The notes under the pieces: model-generated
What the model saw: the letters and a program-made list of their open reading frames with translations, nothing else
Told to the model about the DNA's origin: nothing
The model's database searches: none
Assembly: GCA_030762175.1 (NCBI GenBank)
Contig: CM060831.1
Span: forward strand, 78,808,501 to 78,872,500
Origin: Metallyticus violacea
Lineage: Eukaryota; Arthropoda; Insecta; Mantodea; Metallyticidae
DNA length: 64,000 bases
Reading direction: 5' to 3'
Made by a program: the position numbers and the translations under genes
Part shown: piece by piece, positions 45,660-57,400 of the stretch
How the letters are laid out: the number at the start of each line of letters is the position of its first letter
Numbering within the stretch: the first letter of the stretch is position 1

Positions 45660-47757
45660 TTGATATTATTGTATGATTTAGTTGATCTACAAACTCTTCA
45701 TGCTTCACTTACTTGTTATATATATAGAACCAGTTTCAAAAATATTTTGTTATTATCAGCTAGCCCAAAGTTCAACTGTTGGATAATTCGTTAAGCTGTG
45801 GGAATGTGTATTCTGCTCTGGTATCAGTGTGATAAACTTGTAGTTTATGTTTTCATCCCCAACAGTGTCAAAGTTCATTAGACTGTCTTTGTATTTATAG
45901 ATGTAGATTTTCTCCCAAGTTGCTGGTTCTGCATGTCGTTGTACTGATTTTCCTATTTTGCTTTATTCATTATGACGTGATTTTTTGTCCAAAAATGATG
46001 TGCCACTGCTGATTTCTCTATTTGCTTGTACTTTATGTTCCTGAGATGTTCCTTTAGCAGTGTGCCTATATTTCTTTGTGTTTTTCCAATGTATAATTGT
46101 TTGCATTCTGCACAATTTATTTTGTAAATATCTGCTTTTTTCTCTTGTGGAATACTGTCATTAACATAGTCTCTCGGTAGATTTTTAACATTATATCTCT
46201 TAACCGATGCCAATCTCATATTAAAATCTTTAAGAGTATTCTGAAATTTTTTTGTAGCCCATGAATGATATGTGAATTTTTTAAAAATTAGCTTATCTTT
46301 TCTTGCTGAAAGTGTTTTGGTTTCTTTGATATGTTTTTGTCTCTTGAATTTCTGCATCTTTTTGTGTACTGGTTCTTTATTAAAACCATTGTTAACAGCT
46401 CTTTCTTCTATTTGTTTGTATTCATTATAATATTCTTCTTTGCTAATTTGTAGGTTATCTGGCCAGTGTGTTAAACTATTGGTAACTGCATGTTTGTGCG
46501 CTGTGGGGTTAAAAGTGTCAGTTTTGATGTGATTATCTGCATGTATATTCTTTCTGTATATTCCAAATTCCAGATTTCCTTGACATTTAATTATTTTAAT
46601 ATTTAAGAATGGCGACATATTATCTTTCTGTTTCGTATGTAAATGATATGTTTCTAAATATTGTACTTACGAAGTTGTTGACAATGGAGTGGCAATATAA
46701 CTTCAGCTTATGTATTCACTTACACAAATATAAGAGCGTTTCGGAAGAATCTCTCCCATCTTCAGTAAGCAACTAAAGATGGGAGAGATTCTCCCGAAAC
46801 GCTCTTACTTTTGTGTAAGTGAATACATAAGTTGAAGATATGTTTCTATTTTGTATATTCAAAAGTTTTAAGGTATCACCAATGGGTTTTTTGTTAACTA
46901 TGGCAAATATATCATCTACATATCCGTACCATACCTTAAATATGTATGGGAAAGGTGAATTGATGTTCAAATCTGCTCATGAAGAGATTAGCTAGAAATG
47001 GAGATAAGGGGCTGCCCATAGTAAGTCTTACTTGTTGTTAATAAAATTTTGCTTGGTTTATGCAAATTTCTGTGAGTTTGATGTATTCTTTTATGTGTGC
47101 ATCATTAATTCCACTTGTTTTAAACCAATCATGTAGATAAATCAGGAGTTTTTCTTTTGGTATGCTTGAAAACAGCGATTCTGCATCAAAAGATATTACA
47201 GTGTCAGAGGGATGTAATTTTATGTCCTTAATTTTTTATATTAACTGACATGAACTGTTTATATTCCTGCTTTGAAATTTAGGTAATGTATTGAATCTAT
47301 TAGCTAGCCATTTAGCTAAATGGTATGAAGGAGTATTGATATTGTTAAAGATGGGATGCATACCATTTCCAGTCTTGTAAATTTTTGGTAAAACATATAT
47401 TTTTGCTATTGTAGGGTTGGTCTGTTTTATTTTGCATATTGTTTCCTTTGAGATAACTGTGCATTTTTTTAGAACCTCATTGATTGAATTAATACATCCC
47501 TTCAATGGGTCTGAATGGATCTGAACATATTCCTTTTTATTTAACAAATTCTGCATTCTAGTATTATAATATTCTTTATCTAATATTACTATTCTGTTTC
47601 ATTTGTCAGCTTTAGAATAAACAACAGCTTTATCATTTAAGGATTTTATTGTGTTTTCCTTGTATACCTTGTTTACTGCTGTTTTATTTTTAACTTACTT
47701 TAAAAACTTTTTCAGATTTTATTCTATTTCTTTTTCTTTGTTGTTTAATCCTTCAAT
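45660..47757 (-). mobile_element. Penelope-like element, family C, minus copy
   Basis: From right to left the minus strand reads: KAD box region near 47620, YVLPKIYKTGNGMHPIFNNI (N-terminal RT palm, 47430-47340), WYGYVDDIFAIVNKK (catalytic box, about 46930-46880), then, after a nested 180-bp insertion, FLNIKIIKCQGNLEFGIYRK, the Lys-rich connector and the GIY-YIG block (ADIYKINCAECKQLYIGKTQ, where the usual Gly before I-Y is Asp). A decayed hammerhead (CTGATAA instead of CTGATGA) lies at the left end near 45728-45765. This is the most complete Penelope copy in the window, with RT and nuclease both present but broken by stops and frameshifts. Confidence 0.85.
46657..46836. mobile_element. Solo palindromic Penelope mini-element nested in family C (180 bp)
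   Basis: It is bounded by a 12-bp duplication, gatatgtttcta (46645-46656 and 46837-46848), that splits the host Penelope frame; removing it restores the frame. Two hammerhead cores point in opposite directions: minus 46734-46765 (CTGAAGA, GAAA, CGC, TC) and plus 46773-46804 (CTAAAGA, GAAA). The arms are near-perfect inverted complements. Confidence 0.9.
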
Positions 47758-48690
47758 GGCCACTGTAATGGAATTTGGAATATTCAGAAAGAATACACAT
47801 GCAGATAACATCAAAGCTGACGGTTTTAACCCCACAGTGCACAAACATACAGTTATCAATAGTTTAACACACTGGCTAGATAACCTACAAATTAGCAAAG
47901 AAGAATATTATAATGAATACAAACAAATAGAAGAAAGAGCTGTTAACAATGGTTTTAATAAAGAACCAGTACACAAAAAGATGCAGAAATTCAAGAGACA
48001 AAAACATATCAAAGAAACCAAAACACTTTCAGCAAGAAAAGATAAAGTCATTTTTAAAAAATTCACATATCATCCATGGGCTACAAAAAATTTCAGAATA
48101 CTCTTAAAGATTTTAATATGAGATTGGCACCGGTTAAGAGAGTTAATGTTAAAAACCTACTGAGACACAATTTTAGTGACAGTATTCCACAAGAGAAAAA
48201 AGCAGGTATTTACAAAATAAATTGTGCAGAATGCGAAAAATTGTATATTGGAAAAACAAAGACAAACATAGGCACACGGTTAAAAGAACATTTCAGGAAC
48301 ATAAGTACAAGCAAATAGAGAAATCAGCAGTAGCACATCATTTTTGTAAGAAAATCACAACATTGTGAATAAAGCAAAATTAGGAAAAACAGTACAAGGA
48401 CCTACAGAATCAGCAACTTGGGAGAAAATCTACATTTACAAATATAAAGACAGTCTAATGAACTTTGGCACTGCCAGGATGAAAACATTAACTACAAGTT
48501 TATCACACCTCCACCAGAGCTCAATACATATTCCCACACCTTAATGAATTATCAGACAGTTGAACTTTAGCCTAGCTGATGATGAGAACGAAATGTTCTT
48601 GAAACCGGTTCTATATATTACAAGTAAGTGAAGCATTAAGAGTGCTTAGATCAACTAAAATCATACTATAATATTAATTATATGATTGGC
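47758..48690 (+). mobile_element. Penelope-like element, family C, plus copy of a fold-back pair
   Basis: The plus strand repeats the C-terminal part of the neighbouring minus copy: MEFGIFRKNTHADN, FNPTVHKHTVINSLTHW, the connector, then after a frameshift AGIYKINCAECEKLYIGKTK and RLKEHFRNI. The two copies meet head to head near 47757 with both 3' ends pointing outwards. A hammerhead follows at 48576-48611, and the end matches, inverted, the left end of the minus copy. Confidence 0.85.
48576..48611 (+). ncRNA. Hammerhead ribozyme motif, Penelope family C
   Basis: CTGATGA, T, stem II GAGAAC with GTTCTT around GAAAT, GAAA, palindromic CCGG, then TTC. Core bases are complete, and stem I begins with three pairs (TAG with CTA) if cleavage is after TT. 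Orientation is antisense to ERLEC1. Confidence 0.8.
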
Positions 48691-49009
48691 TTCACCGTGC
48701 AAGTTCTAATTTACTTTTTAATGTAAAATCATATTATTTTTCTACATATTGGTTGCATTAGGGGAAATCCACTTCCTTAGCATTTGCTTGGAAGTCAACA
48801 GAACTTTCAAATATTAATAATGTTATACTAAAACACATGGAACAGATCAAGTTTACAAAGCAAGTGCATCAAAAAGAATAAAAAATAATAGAATGAATAC
48901 TCTAAGTACATTTTTTCATACTCTATCTAATGTTATTCTACTTTCTTTCATTCCTTTTTTATCACCTTAAGCCACATTTAAGAACCGAGAGCACCAGACC
49001 AAGCCATAG

Positions 49010-50350
49010 GTGTTACCATATATAATAAAACATTATTTTCACTCAATCGCCATATATTTTCCATTCCAATTTCTTCTAAGTTTTCCCATCTCTCCAGGCC
49101 ACCACTCTCTTCCCAATACATCTCTTTGGTACTTAAGACATTCTCCTTGTACACAAATTTTGTGTAGTTTCAAACATTTACACCAATATTTTAAGATTCT
49201 TTCCACTATTATTCTTTTCCTTCCTGCTCTTCCTAATTCTACCATACTTACCCTCCCTTGGTGAACTTTTTGGTAACCACAGAACCTCTTTATAAAACAT
49301 TCTATGCCCTACATCAATCTTTGTCCACCCCTTTGCCACTTCCCAAATTTCCACTGCATACATCATTTTCGACTCAACCACAGCCCATATAGTCTTTCTA
49401 ACCATTTTGTTGACAATGTGGGAACTTTGTATAACAGCTTTCATAACTAATTTACCATTGTTTGTGCACATTTAGACTGAACCTCCCACCTTCCATTACT
49501 CATAAACCTCACTGAAATCAAATTCTTTCACTACTCTGTTGGGCTGCAATTTATAAACAATCTTCTTTTCTTAATTTTGTTCCCTTTTTAAATAATATTA
49601 TATGATTTATTACTATTTACCCTCAGGTCCCATTCTGCAGAATATCTAATAATTTCATCAATGGCATGTTGAAATCCTATCACAGTTACTGCCTCCATTA
49701 TAAGATCATCCGCAAAAAGCAATGCTGGTACTTTGTTCATTCCAATAATTGGACAATGTTTATTTTTTTCTTAATCCTATCTAGGATATCATCTATAAAT
49801 AAATAATATCAGACTCAATTTACATCCCCATCTCAAGCCCAAATGATGAATTGCATAGTCTGTAGATCTATTACCTTCATATCTAACGCAATATACCTGC
49901 TTGCTTCATAAATTTTTGGAGTCCTAAAATAAATTCGTTACTAACTCCCTTACATCTCAATTTATATACCAATGCATCCCTATTTATTGTATCAAATGCT
50001 TTCTCAAAAACTGGAAAGAAAATGTACGCTCTACCCCTTTTATTTCTTAAATATTTACCCGCTATAATATGAATTATCATTATATTATGCTATTATTGTT
50101 CTTCCTTTTCTAAAACCTGCTTGAAATTCTGATAATTTACATTCCATTTCTGCTCACTCATGCAACCTTCCGGCTAATATATTTTACTTATCATTGATAG
50201 TAGACTAATTTTTCGATAGTTCCTTGGGTTATTTATATAACCTTTCTCATTATGTACTGGGACCATCATGTTAACTTTCCAACTCTCCGGTATTACATTA
50301 TTCTCCTTATAGTTCAAATTAATAGTTTGTACCATTAATTATTAAAGTTT
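49010..50350 (-). mobile_element. Fifth copy of the L1-type LINE, RT half
   Basis: The minus strand shows the thumb (49471-49178: WAVVESKMMYAVEIWEVAKG, then FYKEVLWLPKSSPREG), a motif-A block (VFEKAFDTINRDALVYKLR, near 50030-49960) and an upstream RT block near 50220-50290. The copy is broken by stops. Confidence 0.78.
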
Positions 50351-50806
50351 CTGACAAAAAAGAAAACAGTAAAGGGATAGGGGAAGGAAAATTATATATT
50401 AAAAAAAAAACTTTCAAACATTTTACTGAGCTTTATATATCTTACATGGCTAATAATGGAAAACGGTTTCATGTTCAACTAAAACTAGTACTTTATCCAA
50501 CAACAATAAACTGATGTGTTTACAAATATTCCTGAATTACACTGATCCTCAATGCATGATGAATGTAGCTGAAAAAATCTAAAATGACAGCAAAAATGGT
50601 TAGGAAGGCTTGTGAATAAGTTCCAGTTTCCCACTGTGCAACATTTCAAGAATAATGATTTATTTTTTTTTATTCTTCCACTTGTTTTTAAAATATATCA
50701 TATAGTTATTTTTCCATTGGAATGAATAAAAATTATGTAATGAAAATAGCATAAAATTAGATTTTTAATCAATGTCTCCATATTAAAAATTACATTTTTC
50801 AACGAC

Positions 50807-51189
50807 AGTTACATGCATTTTGAATTACTGACTGATCCAGAAGTGAACACTCAAAACTGAATCATGTTAAGCTTCATTCAATCAAAGCTTAAAAATTTGC
50901 AGGAGTCATTTATTTTGTATCTGCAAAATATGAATTCTGATTTAAAAGTGTTTTAATTCTGTATACATTGTTTAGTCATTGTAGGATCTAAGATGACATT
51001 TGGGATGTTTATATAATAAAGGGTAAAAGATTTTAAGTATTTGAATAATAAGTTAACAGCTTTTATCATTAATAAATTTTTCATTCTTTCCAGGATACCT
51101 CATGTTTTTTTTTTACTGTGTTATTTATTGTTGTTTAGACTGCATTGGTCTTCTCATGATGTTGTAAATTGGATGTGAATACTGTAGAT
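50807..51189 (+). repeat. 383-bp direct repeat, left copy
   Basis: Appears identical to 51733-52115 (period 926), flanking the 551-bp inserted copy from 45057-45607. Confidence 0.95.
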
Positions 51190-51735
51190 ATCCTTCCAAA
51201 TTTTTGTTTCTACTTTTTCTTGGATGTTCCAAGAGAATTTTTACAATTGGATATGACCCTTAGTAAGACAATGAAAATTGCTGCATTCTACATATCAGCA
51301 TCTGGTGACATCACTTCATTTCAAACACTACTATTTTCATCATTCAAAGCCAAGTGTCAAAACCTAGTCTATAACAACCTCTATTTTCTTTATTATTTGG
51401 AAAAAAAAAAACTCTCTTCTCTTGTAGGTTAATCTAGTAATGTGCTAAAGAAATTCACCAACAATGGACACAATTACTGTCTGGTGCATTGCATAAGAGC
51501 ACCTTACTATACAAATGAATGACAAATGCTGTAAATGCACTTGCATGAATGCAACCAAAACAGTAATATCTTCTACCCTCCCCATTCCTGCCCCTCCTGC
51601 CCACAATTTTGCATCATTGCAGCTAAAATATTGCAAGCATTCTTAACACAATCCAAATAGTTCCATTCTATTCTTTGGAACAATTACTGTAACCCTTCTA
51701 TGTCTTAATGCATAACAATTTAGTTAAGTTTGAGT
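51185..51735 (+). repeat. Inserted copy of the 45057-45607 segment
   Basis: The same 551 bp in the same orientation, 6.1 kb from its source and flanked by the 383-bp direct repeats. Junctions share TAGAT (left) and AGT (right), as microhomology. Confidence 0.95.
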
Positions 51736-52115
51736 TACATGCATTTTGAATTACTGACTGATCCAGAAGTGAACACTCAAAACTGAATCATGTTAAGCTT
51801 CATTCAATCAAAGCTTAAAAATTTGCAGGAGTCATTTATTTTGTATCTGCAAAATATGAATTCTGATTTAAAAGTGTTTTAATTCTGTATACATTGTTTA
51901 GTCATTGTAGGATCTAAGATGACATTTGGGATGTTTATATAATAAAGGGTAAAAGATTTTAAGTATTTGAATAATAAGTTAACAGCTTTTATCATTAATA
52001 AATTTTTCATTCTTTCCAGGATACCTCATGTTTTTTTTTTACTGTGTTATTTATTGTTGTTTAGACTGCATTGGTCTTCTCATGATGTTGTAAATTGGAT
52101 GTGAATACTGTAGAT
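51733..52115 (+). repeat. 383-bp direct repeat, right copy
   Basis: Right-hand partner of 50807-51189. Confidence 0.95.
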
Positions 52116-52199
52116 GTAAGTCTGTTGTCATAAATGAAGTAAATGCATTAATTAATGATGTGCAAATGAGCACATAGTCCTTGATGCCTTAAAGTTATC

Positions 52200-52345
52200 T
52201 GGCATTCATCTTCTCAGAGTAAGAAAAAGCTCTTCCCCCCCAAAAAAAGAAACTCAGCCAGACAGTTTGACCTAACTGGGAATTGAACCCAGGATCTCTG
52301 AATTAGTAGTTGCAAACACTACCATTAGGCATGGAGGCAGTCATC
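52200..52345 (-). mobile_element. tRNA-derived SINE head, another family
   Basis: On the minus strand, tgcctaatggtagtgtttgc resembles an A box and gggttcaattcccag is a good B box. The body is short and does not match S1, S2 or the 6.5-kb SINE. It is more likely a SINE head than a tRNA gene, since the acceptor arm does not close. Confidence 0.6.
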
Positions 52346-52547
52346 CTTATATTATTTGCATTGCAGTATAGTTACATATATTGATGTTCACAAAGCACAC
52401 CCGGTTATGTAAGCAAATGTTAATTATTCATAATCATTTTAAGGAATTAATGCTAATAAATTTGTAGGAAGGTTATAGCTCAGGTTATCAATCATATACA
52501 TAACAGTTTCACAAATGATGTGGATGAAAGCAAATTATAAGTTTTTA

Positions 52548-52690
52548 AATATTGTACTTACAAAGCTGTTGACAGTGAAGTGGTAATATAACCTAAACTT
52601 AGGTATCAATTTTTTACACTAAACTGCACTTACGTAAAAGTAAGAATCTCTCCCATCTTCAGTTGTTCACTGAACTGCTGTTACTCTAAC
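52548..52690 (+). mobile_element. Truncated solo Penelope terminus, family B
   Basis: Left end attgtacttacaaagctgttg as in the 33755 and 46657 elements, up to the tcttcag of a minus-strand core. The GAAA side of that core has been lost by a short deletion (taagaatctctcccatct). Confidence 0.7.
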
Positions 52691-53269
52691 ATTAAATATA
52701 TCCAAAAGTTACCATTTAACCCAAATGTACACGGAAAAAATTTATTGAAACAATCACAGGAAAGACACAACAGAGACTTACAATATTGAAGATATTAGCA
52801 AGCAAACAAATACTCTCTCACAACTAACAGAACGTACATTAAACCAACATTCAATCAATTACCCACATCATGTCATTCAAAATCCATAAAATAAAAATAT
52901 CTATAAGCAGTATATTATGACAAAACTTACACAGACACAAAAAAAAAAAAACCACAATAAAAGCAACAAAGACAATATTGAAGAAATTAGCAAGCGGTAA
53001 ATGGGATTGACACAGTTATACAACATAAAGAACCTACATTAAATATATACTCAGTATGGAAGTGAATTTTTTGAGCAACCACATCCAAACTCGATGAAAT
53101 AGAGCAGTTTAAAATCAAGTATTAAGAATGAATTATAGGCTGTGTTAAAACAATCTAGCTGTGAAGAAATCCATAGACAAACTATCATTGTTTTTTAATA
53201 TTAATTCAATTTGGAATGGAACATAGTGAAACACTGAATAATCTCTTCTGAATTGGATGTTTAAAACAC

Positions 53270-54127
53270 TCTTTATGGTTTCACTTACATGAGATTTACT
53301 TAGGACATGTTTTGTGGAACTACCGTCCACATCATCAGCTGTTAAAAGACTATTGGATTATTCATAGGAGCTGGGTAGGTAGGTATCTGGATTGACTCTG
53401 GTGGTCTAATGATAAACTTAAATAAAGTGCTGTCATGGATGTCAAAATTCATGTCATGCTCATGTTTTTTTTATAAAAATCCTTTCCCATATGTTTATTT
53501 CTTTTGATTGTTGAATAGTTTTTAATAAATTGATGCCTTTTTCTATTTCATGGTTTTCATTCCAAAAATTGCTGCAACAGCTAATTTATCTATTTGTTTG
53601 TAATGTATGTTTCTCCAATGTTCCTTCAATCTAATGCCTATATTTCTTTTTGTCTTCCCTACATAGATTTTTTTACAATCCTTACAATTAATCTGATAAA
53701 TACCAGATTTTTTTTCTCTTTGGGCCTGGAACTATTTTGTTTAATTTCAATACATTTTTAACACTATATCACTTTTGAGGTGCTAAGATGATGATGCACT
53801 GCTTGAAAATTATTTGAAATTTCTTATTGGCTGAGGGATGATAAGTGAACTTTTTAAATGCTTTTTCCTCTGATAAATCACTCAAAGTTATTGTTTAATT
53901 CTTTTTTGTTTCTAGAATCTTTTGAATTAAACAAATAACAGTGATAGTATTTTGATCTCAATCATTGTTTTAGTTAAGTTTTCATTGCATCTATAGAGCC
54001 GATTTTTTTCAATTGGTTTGTAGTCTTCCCAATTTAACATGATTTTTACTGTATTTATGTACTCCTTTTGGTCTAAAATGGTTATTTTATTGCCGTTATC
54101 TGCTTTTGTATATATCACTGGTATCAA
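53270..54127 (-). mobile_element. Penelope-like element, family E, internally deleted
   Basis: The minus strand joins an N-terminal RT block (54127-53927: YTKADNGNKITILDQKEYIN, the conserved Lys-Ala-Asp motif) directly to C-terminal connector and GIY-YIG-region sequence (53830-53480), without the RT catalytic core. A hammerhead-like motif lies at the 3' end. Confidence 0.75.
53303..53338 (-). ncRNA. Hammerhead-like motif (CATG type, one core change)
   Basis: CTGATGA, T, stem II GTGGA with TCCAC, then AAAA where GAAA is expected, palindromic CATG, TC. The G-to-A change at the first core base would be expected to impair cleavage. Confidence 0.6.
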
Positions 54128-54149
54128 TTATTTTAATGTTGTTCTGTAA

Positions 54150-55080
54150 TTTTTTAATTGCTTTCGGTGAACAAGTGAAACATAAAATTGTGTTCGGGAC
54201 AAAGTTCTGTGATAGTTATGAAGCTTGTTTCCATGCACTGGTTGGAGACCGTGTGTCTTCCAGTAGCTGTCGGCCTATCTTAGAGGGTTAGCCATGTGGA
54301 ACAAGAAAATGTATGCCATTTGCTGTTCCTCAACTATGGAGAGAACCTACAAACCATCACAACAACTGTTACTTTTGTATGGTTGACATTACACATTATA
54401 AAAATACCAAGAACAGAAAATATATTTCAAATCCTAGCATAACATCAGCTATTGCACATAGTCAGAAACTGCCAATTCTATCATCACCAGAACATGCTAT
54501 ATCTGAAGATGAGGTACAAAATTTTACTGATTACAGTGATTCTATGATAGAGATGAGAGCGAAACAAAAGAAACCGCACCCAGTTCTTCACTAAAAAATT
54601 TGGATGATCTTATAAGGGAGTTGGAACTAACTAAATAAGCTGAATGCATCCATTTTAAGGAAAATAATTTGGTTGCTAAAGGATGCAAAATAACAAAATA
54701 TAGAGTAGAGTATAAGGATTTTGTGAGCTTCTATCACATTTCCAAAAATTTATGTTACTGCAACAATGTTAATGCTCGCTTTCAACACATATAGATTCCT
54801 CATGAACCAGATCAGTAACATCTTTTTATAGATAGCTCAAGTACAAGTCATAAAGCTGTACTATTTCCATTCCAGTATCTCATTCTGTTCACCTGAAAGA
54901 GACATTCTCCTACAAAGGATCTTAGATGAGATTAAGATTCAGCATATCGAGTTCTATAAAAACTGAGTTTTACATCTGCATCCCTTTCCATGTTACTCGA
55001 GGGCTTTACAAGGAAGAAACAGAGAAGTAGTAGGAGGAGAAGGAGAAAGAATGCACAAATGATGAAAATCTTGATCGCAT
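54150..55080 (+). pseudogene. Relic of an insect-type repetitive gene family (WREP/CYFC)
   Basis: The 54313-54594 frame reads MPFAVPQLWREPTNHHNNCYFCMVDITHY and then a Pro-rich stretch with LPILSSPEHAISEDEV. Further broken blocks (YKDFVSFY, CYCNNVNARF, LFIDSSSTSHKAVLF) follow at 54700-54880. From memory, this order matches an unnamed multi-copy protein family common in insect genomes, in which a W-R-E-P and C-Y-F-C start is followed by a region with F-I-D-S-S. I do not know a function or a transposon class for it. Stops and frameshifts make this copy a relic. It begins about 25 bp after the Penelope fragment at 53270-54127. Confidence 0.55.
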
Positions 55081-55555
55081 AATTGTCTTCTAGCAATTAG
55101 TTCTCTTGACATTGTTTCAAAACAATACTAGTAACAGATAACACACAATCCATGCTTAGCAGCTCAAAAGACAATGAATAAAACATTAAAAGAACAGCTA
55201 TCTGTCTTTCTTTGTGGACAATCTGGATCCTATTCCAAAAATCTATGATCTAATATGTTACAAGTGTATGGACTCATAATCTGTAGTTATTAGTAGAAAT
55301 CTGTTAAACGTTCCTGCTATACTTGTGGTTTACAACTCTGTATTTGTAACTTTGGTTTATTTCACTACAAGTGTAGGAATATTGGTAACTTCAAATACTA
55401 ACTTTTTAATAATTTTGGGAAAAAGATAACCTATTATGTGATGCATGTGAAAGTAATGATAATGAAGAGAGTATGAATGTTTATAAAGAGAGGATAATTC
55501 AGTATTTGAGTATAATGAAAAAGTTAGGTAAAGTGCATTAAAGTATGCCATTTAA

Positions 55556-55790
55556 TTCAGGGTGTGAAATGGCCGGAAAATTTTGCTCAGAGGCCTCTTC
55601 TTTCATTGAGGTTCTTTTATGAGCCACAAATCTACAACATGGGACCCAAGGCATTACTTCCCTTTTGAAGGAAACCATACTTAGGATTTTTATGTCTAAA
55701 AAAAAAAAAATCCGTCAACCCTGGCCAGGATTGAATCCACAATCTCAGCTGAAATTGATGCTGCTATGTAACCATATGTGAACATCATCT
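55556..55790 (-). mobile_element. tRNA-derived SINE, family S1, copy 3 (partial)
   Basis: The minus strand has the S1 body (gaggcctctgagcaaaattt; atgggacccaaggc on the plus strand) and a damaged head. Confidence 0.75.
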
Positions 55791-57400
55791 CAAAGTGGAC
55801 TATTACAAATGCATAATAAAGTATTTAAATTATTATTCCTGAAAACTGAGCATTTGTGGAAACTATGGCTATGCTGATGACAAAGCAATACTAATATAGG
55901 GAAAATTCCTGCAACAGTTTCAGAGATTATGAACAGTATTCTAAAGACTGTACAGAAGCAATATACAGCAGAAAAAAAAAACATTGTTATGCTCTTCACT
56001 GACTAAAGTTGAGATAGATTTATTCAAGAAGGTAAAGTATCTGGGAGTAAGCAAAAAAAATGACTTGCAAGTCTACAAAGACTTGCTTTACTTTGCAAAT
56101 CTGGTGCATTTCACAGCAGACCAACAACTGCTTTGGAAATTTTACTTGGAATTTTGCCCTTAGACCTATATATTAAAGCAGAGGTCAGAGTGACAGTTTA
56201 TAGAATCAATGCTGCTGGGAACTGGAGACCAATCTACAAAGCGCAATTTTATTCAACTATTCAGAATTTGAATCGAAGGACGATCTGATTGGGGAAAAGA
56301 TTTACTTCCCCTACCTAAGGATCATTGGATCTTTACAGATGGGTTGGTCCTGGTGGTGGAGCGGTAACCATACTTGCTTCCTAAACCCAAGATCATGGGT
56401 TCAATCCCGGGCAGAACCAAAGGATTTTTTGGGCATAAAAATCCTAAGTATGGCTTCCTTAGGAAGGGAAGTATAGCCGTGGGTCCTGTGTTGTACATTT
56501 ATGGCACGAAAAAGAACATTAAGCCTGAAAAAGAGGCCTCTAAGCAAAATTTGTCAGTCACTTCACACTCTGAACTGAATGGGACACTGATGACCTGAGA
56601 TGTTAAAGAGTGTCCATAATAAATCAAATAAAAAGTTTACAGATGGCTCAATAATAGGAGACTCTGAGTCAGAATTTATGGATTATCCTCAAAAGTAAAG
56701 ATCTCTATAAATCTTGGGAACTCTGTTACAGTTTTCCAGGCAGATGACTTGCCTTAACTTCTATGAGAAGAGAAACATTAACCAACACAAACTCATTTTC
56801 ATTTATAGACAAGCTACACTTAATGTGTTCAAATCTCATCAAGTAAATGCTAGACTTGTATGGGAATTTCTCCAAGCTGTCATTAACATTTCCAGAAAGA
56901 ATCAATTAGAACTTTGTTAGGTGCCTGGATATCAGGGCATAGAGGGTAATGAAGCAGCAGGCCAACTGGTTAAAGAAGAAAATACAATTTATTTCATAAG
57001 TCCAGAACCTTTCTGTGACATTAGCAAGAAAACTGTTAGAACTGCTGTATATCAATGGATTAAGAAACATCATCAGATAGTATGGAAGAAATTCCCCAGT
57101 AAAATTTTTATTAAAATATCTGATAGCACCCTGGCTAAAGACCTACTGGGCATGGATGGGAAGCAAATCAAGAAGCTATTTGAATGATGACTGGACATTG
57201 ACCATTTCAGAAACACCTACGGATAATGTGATTTTAGGATGGAAATCCCATCATACAATCCAAACAGTAATTGTTTTTACTTCTGTAACTGAGGTAATTG
57301 TTTTGTTACTTATTCTTTTATATGAACATTACTGCTGGTTATTGGCCTGCTAAAAATAGGCCTATATTAAATATTTTTGTTAGTTTGAAAGTTGGTAACA
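55790..57400 (+). mobile_element. R1-like LINE fragment with RNase H domain
   Basis: The plus strand begins with an RT catalytic block (GYADDKAIL, near 55865-55890) and thumb-like sequence. It continues to an RNase H domain: FTDGS at the SINE junction (56329 and 56636) and VPGYQGIEGNEAAGQLVKEE (about 56921-56985), which matches the W-V-P-G-H-x-G-I-x-G-N-E signature with Tyr in place of His. A C-terminal block (LLGMDGKQIKKLFE) follows. Many stops. SINE S1 copy 4 splits the RNase H domain. Confidence 0.75.
56343..56635 (+). mobile_element. tRNA-derived SINE, family S1, copy 4
   Basis: Head gttggtcctggtggtggagc with B box ggttcaatcccgg and the full S1 body. An 11-bp duplication, tttacagatgg, flanks it (56332-56342 and 56636-56646) and lies in the Thr-Asp-Gly codons of the R1-like RNase H domain. 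Confidence 0.93.

Noticed and set aside
52260..52330. Possible tRNA gene
   Set aside because: Good B box but no closing acceptor stem. The tRNA-like heads at 7.0, 12.3, 28.7, 33.4, 42.0, 42.7, 56.4 and 62.2 kb likewise continue into SINE bodies.
52690..53120. A/C-rich stretch with possible LINE-like codons (LSQLTERTLNQHS)
   Set aside because: Too short and too low in complexity to assign to a family.
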